A stretch of 11,767 nt of DNA from Fontibacterium universale. GTDB taxonomy: Bacteria > Pseudomonadota > Alphaproteobacteria > Pelagibacterales > Pelagibacteraceae. Shown in pieces: positions 6,545 to 11,767 of this stretch; position 1 is the stretch's first letter; each line of letters opens with the position of its first letter. A program made the translations under genes and the position numbers. The stretch spans positions 1-11,767 of the forward strand of contig CBDEAT010000012.1 of the NCBI GenBank assembly GCA_965236175.1, given 5' to 3'. The notes under the pieces are model-generated. The model did not search any database and was not told where the DNA came from. It saw nothing but the letters and a program-made list of their open reading frames with translations.

Positions 6545-8443
6545 TTAACTTTGTGTATTAGGCTTTAAACCTATTGCTCCTAATGCGCTACCTAGTTTTT
6601 TCTTTGTGGTACTAGCCTCTTCTTTTCCAGATAGACGTTTTGGATAAACATTTTCAAATACTATTTTTTTAATTTCTTCACCTGATAACGTTTCATAAGT
6701 TAATAAAGCTTTTGAAACTTTATGAAGTTCATCAACTTTTTCTGCTAATATTTTTTTAGCTCTAGCATAGCCAGCTTCAACAATTTTTTTAACTTCTGAG
6801 TCAATTTTTTTAGCAGTTTCTTCGGAAACATTTTGTGTTCTTGATACAGATCTTCCTAAAAATACCTCTTCTTCATTTTCTTGATAAGCAATAGGTCCTA
6901 ACTGATCACTCATTCCATATCTAGTAACCATATTTTTAGCCATTTTCGTTACCATTTCAATGTCAGAGGATGCTCCTGAGGTTACATTGTCATAACCAAA
7001 TATCATTTCCTCAGCAATTCTACCTCCCATAGCAACAGAGATATTACCAAACATTTTTTCTCTAGTTATAGATAATTGATCTCTTTCTGGAAGTCTCATT
7101 ACCATTCCTAGAGCCCTACCTCTTGGAATAATTGTTGCTTTATGAATTGGATCTGATGTTGGCTCATACAAAGCAACAACTGCATGTCCGCCTTCATGAT
7201 AAGCGGTTAATGTTTTTTCTTCTTCCGTCATAACCATAGATCTTCTTTCTGCTCCCATCATGACTTTATCTTTTGCTTCCTCAAGATCAGACATAGTAAC
7301 AATTCTTTTATTTCTTCTTGCAGCAAGTAACGCAGATTCATTTACAATATTTGCAAGATCAGCACCTGAAAAACCTGGGGTACCTCTTGCGATAACTTTA
7401 GGATTTACATCTGGACCTATTGTAATTTTTTTAAGATGCACTTTTAAAATAGCTTCTCTACCAATAATATCTGGATTAGATACGACAACTTGTCGATCAA
7501 AACGACCCGGTCTTAACAAAGCAGGATCTAAAACATCTGGTCTGTTTGTTGCTGCAATTAAAATCACACCTTCATTAGTTTCAAATCCATCCATCTCAAC
7601 TAGTAACTGATTTAATGTTTGCTCTCGTTCGTCATTACCCCCGCCTAAACCAGCCCCTCTGCTTCTGCCGACAGCATCAATCTCATCTATAAATATAATA
7701 CAAGGAGCACTTTTCTTTGCTTGCTCAAACATATCTCTAACTCTAGATGCTCCAACTCCAACGAACATCTCAACGAAATCTGATCCTGAAATTGTAAAGA
7801 AAGGAACATTTGCTTCTCCTGCAATTGCTCTTGCTAATAAAGTCTTGCCTGTGCCTGGAGGTCCAACAAGTAACGCGCCTTTTGGAATTCTTCCTCCTAA
7901 TTTTTGAAATTTTTTAGGATCTTTTAAAAAATGAACGATCTCTTCTAATTCTTCTTTTGCTTCTTCAACTCCAGCAACATCTTGAAATGTAACTCTGCCA
8001 TGAGCTTCGGTAAGTAATTTTGCTTTTGATCTTCCAAATCCCATAGCTCCGCCTTTGCCGCCTTGCATCTGGCGCATGAAAAATATCCACACTCCAATAA
8101 GTAGCAACATTGGAAACCATGATAATATTATTCCCCACAACGATGGTCCTTTTTCTTCTCTAGGTCCTGCTGTAATTGAAACGCCTTTAGCTGATAATTT
8201 TTCAACTAGATTTGGATAATTTGGAGAATAAGTTTTGAAACCTTTTCCATCTCTAAAGTTTCCAGAAATTTCACTTCCTCTAATATCAACTGATACAACA
8301 TTTCCTTTATCCACTTCTGTTAAAAAAGTAGAAAAAGGCATTTCAGTTTTTCCAGTGATAGATCCTGGATTTTGGAAAAGATTATATAAGCCTAAAACGA
8401 GTAGAACGATTACGCCCCACATCATTAAATTGCGCAAATTCAT
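6545..8443 (-). CDS. ftsH: ATP-dependent membrane zinc metalloprotease FtsH
   Basis: Inner-membrane AAA+ protease that unfolds and degrades damaged membrane proteins and some cytosolic regulators (RpoH and LpxC in E. coli). The 632-residue protein has two N-terminal membrane segments (about 7-23 and 103-123) flanking a short periplasmic domain. The AAA+ domain follows, with Walker A GPPGTGKT (194-201), Walker B IIFIDEID (249-256) and the second region of homology ending RPGRFDRQ (311-318). The protease domain has the zinc motif HEGGH (416-420) and a probable third ligand at Asp494 in TSGASSD. All catalytic residues are present and the length is normal. The ATG at 8443 is 43 nt after the tilS stop, and that gap carries a good sigma-70-type promoter. 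No Shine-Dalgarno is seen. folP begins 15 nt after its stop, matching the ftsH-folP-glmM cluster of other proteobacteria. Confidence 0.98.
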   Translation of the reverse strand: MNLRNLMMWGVIVLLVLGLYNLFQNPGSITGKTEMPFSTFLTEVDKGNVVSVDIRGSEISGNFRDGKGFKTYSPNYPNLVEKLSAKGVSITAGPREEKGPSLWGIILSWFPMLLLIGVWIFFMRQMQGGKGGAMGFGRSKAKLLTEAHGRVTFQDVAGVEEAKEELEEIVHFLKDPKKFQKLGGRIPKGALLVGPPGTGKTLLARAIAGEANVPFFTISGSDFVEMFVGVGASRVRDMFEQAKKSAPCIIFIDEIDAVGRSRGAGLGGGNDEREQTLNQLLVEMDGFETNEGVILIAATNRPDVLDPALLRPGRFDRQVVVSNPDIIGREAILKVHLKKITIGPDVNPKVIARGTPGFSGADLANIVNESALLAARRNKRIVTMSDLEEAKDKVMMGAERRSMVMTEEEKTLTAYHEGGHAVVALYEPTSDPIHKATIIPRGRALGMVMRLPERDQLSITREKMFGNISVAMGGRIAEEMIFGYDNVTSGASSDIEMVTKMAKNMVTRYGMSDQLGPIAYQENEEEVFLGRSVSRTQNVSEETAKKIDSEVKKIVEAGYARAKKILAEKVDELHKVSKALLTYETLSGEEIKKIVFENVYPKRLSGKEEASTTKKKLGSALGAIGLKPNTQS

Positions 8444-8461
8444 AGTTTAAAAGTAATCATT

Positions 8462-8490
8462 ATTATAGATTAAACAAGTACTATTCTCAA
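8462..8490 (-). promoter_or_regulatory. Putative sigma-70 promoter for ftsH
   Basis: On the minus strand TTGAGA (8490-8485) and TATAAT (8467-8462) are separated by exactly 17 nt, a near-consensus pair. The -35 overlaps the tilS stop codon. Transcription would begin near 8455, giving a leader of only about 12 nt before the ftsH ATG. This would let ftsH and the genes after it be expressed independently of tilS. A CTTG at 8477-8474 is followed at 17 nt by ATTACTT, only a partial fit to a heat-shock promoter, so I do not call that. Confidence 0.6.
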
Positions 8491-9821
8491 ATAAATCTAA
8501 GATAACTCGCTGCAAAACTGTCGTTTTTAATGTTGTATTTCTTGTTTTTAAAATTAAGAAAAGGAACAAATAACAACTCCCCTTTATTATTCCAGAAAGA
8601 TGGTAATGTTTTTTTTGCATGTGATGGAATTTTATTTCCATGATCATTAAATTTATTTTTTCTTAAATATTCAATTCCATGATTTCCTAATTTTTTAACA
8701 ACAAATTGTTGTTGGGTATTTAAATTTTTATGAACTAAAAAACGATCATCCCAATTTTTGGATTGCTTATTTTTGTTTAAAGTTTCAACAGCAATATTTC
8801 TATCTTCTCTAAAAAATGAAATAATGTTTCTATTTTTTTCAATTAAGCATCCTCCTAATGTTGAAGATTTAAAAGATTTTGTTGATAAATTTTTCATTAA
8901 AGTTTTTAAACTTTCTGATCTTGGAGGATAATATTCTCCTGAGACAAAATGAATTGCTTTGATAATAACTCTAAAAATTACTTCTTGCGCTTCATTATTA
9001 AAAATTGAAGATTTTAATGTTGCATAACCTTCTTTATAAAAGTTTAAATACTTTTTTTCAGATTTAAAAATATAAAACTCCAATGAGTCTTTAGCAGTAT
9101 TAAGATTTTCAATAGTTTTAATAATACGTTTTGGATCAAATCCTTCTTTCTGTAACTTGCTCTGCATTTTTCTAATTCTGACTCTTAAAAATTTATCATT
9201 TTTGTTTGAAGGATCTTCAATCCACGATGAATAAGATTTTTTAGTAACACTTAACAATTCTTGTTTATTAAAATTCAATAAAGGTCTTAAAAGATAAAAA
9301 TCTTTATTGTATTCAAAAATATTTTGTAATGATGTTAAGCCTTTAATTCCACTGCCTCTAATTAATCTTATATAAAAATTTTCGATTAAATCATCTTGAT
9401 GATGGGCAAGAATAAGAAATTTAATTTTATTTTTTATGCAATATTTTTCAAATAAGTCATATCGTAAATCTCTTGCTTTTTTTTGAATGTTAGAAGAAAA
9501 TTTTTCACCTTGATAAGTTAAAATTTTAGCCTTTATTTTGTTCTGCGTTAAACTCTTATAAGTCTGTTTTGCTTCATTCGCAGATTCTTTTCTTAATTTG
9601 TGATCAATAATTAAAGCAACAAAATCATTATCATTTTCTAAAGAATATAACTTTGCAAGTGTACTTAGAGCTAGACTGTCGCTGCCTCCTGACACTGCAA
9701 TAGCAAATCTTTCTTTACCAATATAAGATGAGATTTTTTCTCTGAAACGAAAATAAATATGATTTATTTTTTTATCTTCTAATAATTTAAGACTAAATGC
9801 AGTTAAATCTTTTCTTTTCAT
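8487..9821 (-). CDS. tilS: tRNA(Ile)-lysidine synthase
   Basis: Attaches lysine to C34 of the CAU-anticodon tRNA-Ile in an ATP-dependent reaction, so that the tRNA reads AUA and is charged with isoleucine. The PP-loop ATP pyrophosphatase motif SGGSDS lies at residues 44-49. HHQDDLIEN and LIRGSGIKGL are the characteristic TilS motifs of the N-terminal domain. The C-terminal part (about 360-435, with PSHAKKTLPSFWNNKGE) fits the TilS C-terminal region. I chose the ATG at 9821 (444 residues, 29-nt overlap with cpoB). An in-frame ATG at 9848 would add nine residues and enlarge the overlap to 56 nt. Neither has a clear Shine-Dalgarno, and the family homology begins well inside both. The gene is very lysine- and asparagine-rich, as expected from AT pressure. 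ftsH follows, a common alphaproteobacterial neighbour. Confidence 0.93.
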   Translation of the reverse strand: MKRKDLTAFSLKLLEDKKINHIYFRFREKISSYIGKERFAIAVSGGSDSLALSTLAKLYSLENDNDFVALIIDHKLRKESANEAKQTYKSLTQNKIKAKILTYQGEKFSSNIQKKARDLRYDLFEKYCIKNKIKFLILAHHQDDLIENFYIRLIRGSGIKGLTSLQNIFEYNKDFYLLRPLLNFNKQELLSVTKKSYSSWIEDPSNKNDKFLRVRIRKMQSKLQKEGFDPKRIIKTIENLNTAKDSLEFYIFKSEKKYLNFYKEGYATLKSSIFNNEAQEVIFRVIIKAIHFVSGEYYPPRSESLKTLMKNLSTKSFKSSTLGGCLIEKNRNIISFFREDRNIAVETLNKNKQSKNWDDRFLVHKNLNTQQQFVVKKLGNHGIEYLRKNKFNDHGNKIPSHAKKTLPSFWNNKGELLFVPFLNFKNKKYNIKNDSFAASYLRFI

Positions 9822-10746
9822 AAGATGATTTTTGTAAAATTGCGGCATCAGTCTTAGGATATGCTTTTTTTAAATTAATAATCATCTTACATCCTTGTTC
9901 AATTTCGCCAAGCTCTGCAAGTGTTACTCCTAATTTTAACAAATTTTCAGGAGCTTTTGGACTATTAGGATATTTTGTATACCCCTCTAAGAATGCTGCG
10001 GCTGCATCTTCATAAAGTTGTCTAATATAAAAAGTTTCGCCATACCAAAATTGAGCGCTACCTGCGAGCTCATGCTTTGAATGCGTATCGACAAATTCTT
10101 TAAAAGCAATTTCTGCTTTTTCAAAATCTCCGCTTTTCATAATATTCATTGCATATTTATACTGTTCTGCAATTGAAACTTTTGGCAAAACTTTCGTTTT
10201 AGGTTTGTTTACTTTTTCTTTTTCTTTTAGCTTAATATTTTCTGAATCGACTGGCTTTTCCTGAATAACATTTTCTTCTTCCTTGTTAACTTCTTCAGAA
10301 TTTAAAATATTGGTTTCATTTTTTTTTACTGCCGGGGTTTTTTCTAATACAACTTCTTTAGGAGCACTAACTTTTTCACTAATAGCTCTATTACTTTCTA
10401 ATTGCTGAAATCTTAATTGACTATCGTTTGAAACTTTATTTAATCGATCAGACAACTGTTGAAGTTTATAATTATTTTCTTCAAATTTTGATGTCATTTG
10501 TTGGATTTGTTTTTCTAATTCTGAAATTTTAGCTAACTGTCTAGTTAGAGCTTCATTCACAACAACATTGTCTGATGGCAAAGCAGCATTTTTGCTATAA
10601 ACAGCTTTTTCTAAAGTTTGAATATCTTTTTGAATTTTTTCTAATCTATCTAACAATTCATTCATCTTATCTTGCTGTGCAAATGAGATGTTTGCAAAAA
10701 AGACAATAACCAAGATCTGTAATAAGAATCTATTTTTAAAAAACAT
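9793..10746 (-). CDS. cpoB: Cell division coordinator CpoB (YbgF), periplasmic TPR protein
   Basis: Periplasmic partner of the Tol-Pal system; in E. coli CpoB links Tol with PBP1B and coordinates peptidoglycan synthesis with outer-membrane constriction. The 317-residue protein starts with a Sec signal peptide (basic MFFKNR, hydrophobic LLQILVIVFF, likely cleavage after SFA at 23). Heptad-like helical sequence (about 25-50 and 63-125) suggests a coiled coil for trimerisation. A Lys/Glu-rich linker (about 125-190) leads to a tetratricopeptide region (about 195-300) containing AEQYKYAMNIMKSGDFEKAE and similar repeats. A GTG at 10752 would add two residues; the ATG at 10746 is preferred, and no Shine-Dalgarno helps to decide. 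It lies downstream of pal, separated by a strong terminator, and overlaps the start of tilS by 29 nt. Confidence 0.93.
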   Translation of the reverse strand: MFFKNRFLLQILVIVFFANISFAQQDKMNELLDRLEKIQKDIQTLEKAVYSKNAALPSDNVVVNEALTRQLAKISELEKQIQQMTSKFEENNYKLQQLSDRLNKVSNDSQLRFQQLESNRAISEKVSAPKEVVLEKTPAVKKNETNILNSEEVNKEEENVIQEKPVDSENIKLKEKEKVNKPKTKVLPKVSIAEQYKYAMNIMKSGDFEKAEIAFKEFVDTHSKHELAGSAQFWYGETFYIRQLYEDAAAAFLEGYTKYPNSPKAPENLLKLGVTLAELGEIEQGCKMIINLKKAYPKTDAAILQKSSYEKKRFNCI

Positions 10747-10775
10747 ATTCACTTATTTTATTTAATTTAAATGGC

Positions 10776-10814
10776 AAAAAAAAGACCCTAATGAATTTCT
10801 CATTAGGGTCTTTT
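10776..10814 (-). terminator. Intrinsic terminator after pal
   Basis: A perfect 15-bp inverted repeat (10780-10794 with 10800-10814, 5-nt loop ATTTC) has a core of GACCC/GGGTC and TAATGA/TCATTA. On the minus strand it is followed by eight consecutive T (A-run at 10776-10783, the inner four also pairing in the stem). It begins 17 nt after the pal stop codon, the textbook place and shape for rho-independent termination of pal. On the plus strand only four T follow, so it is oriented for the minus strand. Some read-through may supply cpoB. Confidence 0.92.
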
Positions 10815-10830
10815 ATGAAGTCGTTTAATA

Positions 10831-11310
10831 TTAGTTAGTTTTAACTGTTACTGTTCTTCGGTTTTGAGACCAAGCTAAAACGTTTGATGCTGGATTAGCA
10901 GGTTTTTCTTTACCGTAACTAATAACTTTAATTCTATTAGCAGCAACACCATTGCTGATTAAATAGTTTTTAGCAGCTGTTGCTCTTCTTTCTCCAAGCG
11001 CCAAGTTATATTCTCTTGTTCCTCTTTCGTCTGCATGACCTTCAAGGACTACGTTTAAAGTTGGGTTTGCTTTTAAGTAAGTAGCTTGTTTTCCAAGAGT
11101 TGTTGTTGCAGCTGATGTTAATTCTGATTTGTTAGTTGAAAAGAATACTCTATCTGGAACTCCATCTGCTAAGAATTTAACTGTTTCTGTTCCAGTATAA
11201 GCATCGTCGCCTTTTGTTGTTGTTGTTGTCGCCTGTTGTGTAGCACAAGCACCTAAAAATAAAGTCACCACTAGAGCTAGAGCAACTTTACTTAAATTAT
11301 TAAATAACAT
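10831..11310 (-). CDS. pal: Peptidoglycan-associated lipoprotein Pal
   Basis: Outer-membrane lipoprotein that binds peptidoglycan and, with TolB and TolQRA, holds the envelope together during division. The 159-residue precursor has a lipoprotein signal peptide ending in the lipobox LGAC with the lipidated Cys at 22. A short Thr-rich spacer (27-32) follows. The OmpA-type peptidoglycan-binding domain includes VFFSTNKSEL (55-64), GHADERGTREYN (91-102), LGERRA (105-110) and NRRTVTV (150-156). The Asp94 and Arg109 positions match those that contact diaminopimelate in known Pal structures. The ATG at 11310 has the only clear Shine-Dalgarno in the window. It sits between tolB (80 nt upstream) and a strong terminator, so a separate abundant pal transcript is plausible. 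Confidence 0.97.
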   Translation of the reverse strand: MLFNNLSKVALALVVTLFLGACATQQATTTTTKGDDAYTGTETVKFLADGVPDRVFFSTNKSELTSAATTTLGKQATYLKANPTLNVVLEGHADERGTREYNLALGERRATAAKNYLISNGVAANRIKVISYGKEKPANPASNVLAWSQNRRTVTVKTN

Positions 11311-11316
11311 TATTTT

Positions 11317-11322
11317 TCCTTT
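11317..11322 (-). promoter_or_regulatory. Ribosome binding site of pal
   Basis: AAAGGA on the minus strand lies six nt before the pal ATG at 11310, a good Shine-Dalgarno match and spacing. It stands out because the other visible starts in the window lack one. It supports the ATG at 11310 and suggests strong translation of this abundant lipoprotein. Confidence 0.7.
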
Positions 11323-11338
11323 GTTTATTAATTTTTTG

Positions 11339-11374
11339 AAATATCTAGATATTTTAATAAGACAATTAATGCAA
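11339..11374 (-). promoter_or_regulatory. Putative pal promoter with 16-bp palindrome
   Basis: Within the 80-nt tolB-pal gap, TTGCAT (11374-11369) and TATCTA (11351-11346) on the minus strand are 17 nt apart and could be a moderate sigma-70 promoter, giving a leader of about 28 nt. The -10 lies inside a perfect 16-bp palindrome, AAATATCT/AGATATTT (11339-11354), with no spacer, which looks more like a dimeric protein-binding site than an RNA hairpin. In such AT-rich DNA both elements could arise by chance, so this is tentative. Confidence 0.35.
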
Positions 11375-11390
11375 CTATTAAGTTAGTTAC

Positions 11391-11767
11391 TTATTTTCCA
11401 GATAACAATCCTGACCAAGATGGATCTGAAGCGTCAGTTGGAGTTTGAATTAACCTCTCATTATAACCTGTTAAATCAATAGACCATAATTTTGCTCCAC
11501 CTCCTCTGCCGCTGCTATCAGAAGCAGTTTCTCTGTAGAATATAAGTACTCTTCCATTGGGAGCCCAGGACGGTGCTTCTTGATAATAATTTTCAGTTAA
11601 TAATCTTTCGCCAGAACCATCGGATCTCATAACTCCAATATAAAATTTATTTCTATATAATTTAGTAAAAGCAATTAAATCGCCCCTTGGTGACCAAACT
11701 GGTGTTCCATAAAGTCCCTCACCGAAAGATATTCTTTTTACGTTCGTGCCGTCACTTTTCATAGTGT
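11391..11767 (-). CDS. tolB: Tol-Pal system beta-propeller protein TolB (3' part, cut by window edge)
   Basis: Periplasmic beta-propeller protein that cycles between Pal and the TolA-TolQR motor. Only the C-terminal approximately 125 residues are inside the window. The frame stays open through the right edge, so the first ATG seen (11762) is internal and not the start. The visible part shows propeller repeats of the TolB/WD40-like type: SDGTNVKRIS then GTPVWSPRGDLIAFTK, SDGSGERLLT then EAPSWAPNGRVLIFYR, and a final LIQTPTDASDPSWSGL. These are characteristic of TolB C-termini. The stop is TAA at 11393-11391. pal follows 80 nt downstream, the order known across proteobacteria (tolQ-tolR-tolA-tolB-pal-cpoB). 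Confidence 0.95.
   Translation of the reverse strand, partial: TMKSDGTNVKRISFGEGLYGTPVWSPRGDLIAFTKLYRNKFYIGVMRSDGSGERLLTENYYQEAPSWAPNGRVLIFYRETASDSSGRGGGAKLWSIDLTGYNERLIQTPTDASDPSWSGLLSGK

Noticed and set aside
7260..7610. 116-residue plus-strand open frame opposite ftsH
   Set aside because: It is antisense to the conserved AAA+ region of FtsH, and its length is explained by codon constraints on the real gene.
8447..8647. 66-residue open frame on the minus strand
   Set aside because: It lies in another frame of the tilS 3' end, whose TilS C-terminal homology is clear. It has no recognisable domain and an improbable composition, so I read it as a shadow.
11391..11762. A complete 123-residue gene starting at the ATG at 11762
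   Set aside because: The frame is open to the window edge and the sequence is the C-terminal propeller of TolB, so this ATG is internal to a truncated gene.
1..11767. Search for CRISPR arrays, insertion sequences, prophage, toxin-antitoxin or defence genes
   Set aside because: No regularly spaced repeats, transposase-like proteins or foreign composition were seen. All long frames are assigned to core housekeeping families.

Overview
The window looks like a stretch of core chromosome from a small-genome, AT-rich alphaproteobacterium of the SAR11 (Candidatus Pelagibacter) type. The evidence is a base composition of roughly 30% GC by eye, strongly A/T-ending codons, very short or overlapping gene junctions, and an alphaproteobacterial gene order (tolB-pal-cpoB-tilS-ftsH-folP-glmM). 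The SAR11 assignment is inferred from composition and synteny, not from a marker gene comparison. I see no mobile elements, CRISPR arrays, phage genes, broken genes or foreign-looking base composition. About 98% of the window is accounted for, and no gap exceeds about 85 bases.

Left part, plus strand (1-2009): a complete tRNA-Arg(UCG) with encoded CCA, then rluD (23S rRNA pseudouridine synthase) starting 12 nt after the tRNA, then rpoH (heat-shock sigma factor). The 38-nt gap before rpoH holds a perfect TATAAT and also a CTTG-N17-CCTACAT element resembling the alphaproteobacterial RpoH promoter consensus. rpoH ends by running 11 nt into the 3' end of the oppositely oriented purA, with no terminator visible.

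Middle and right part, minus strand (1999-11767, read right to left): tolB (3' part only), pal, a strong intrinsic terminator, cpoB/ybgF, tilS, ftsH, folP, glmM, thiD and purA. The junctions are tight: cpoB and tilS overlap, and the folP-glmM and glmM-thiD gaps are 2 nt each. From cpoB to purA this looks like one long transcription unit with a likely internal promoter before ftsH.

Functionally the genes are housekeeping: the Tol-Pal outer-membrane division machinery (tolB, pal, cpoB), tRNA and rRNA modification (tilS, rluD), membrane protein quality control and heat shock (ftsH, rpoH), folate synthesis (folP), UDP-GlcNAc precursor synthesis (glmM), thiamine pyrimidine kinase (thiD) and AMP synthesis (purA). 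ftsH-folP-glmM is the same order as in E. coli. I found no evidence for an undescribed system. The points worth a second look are regulatory: the rpoH promoter, near-absence of Shine-Dalgarno sites, hairpins and palindromes before purA and pal, the pal terminator, and the N-terminal extension of FolP.
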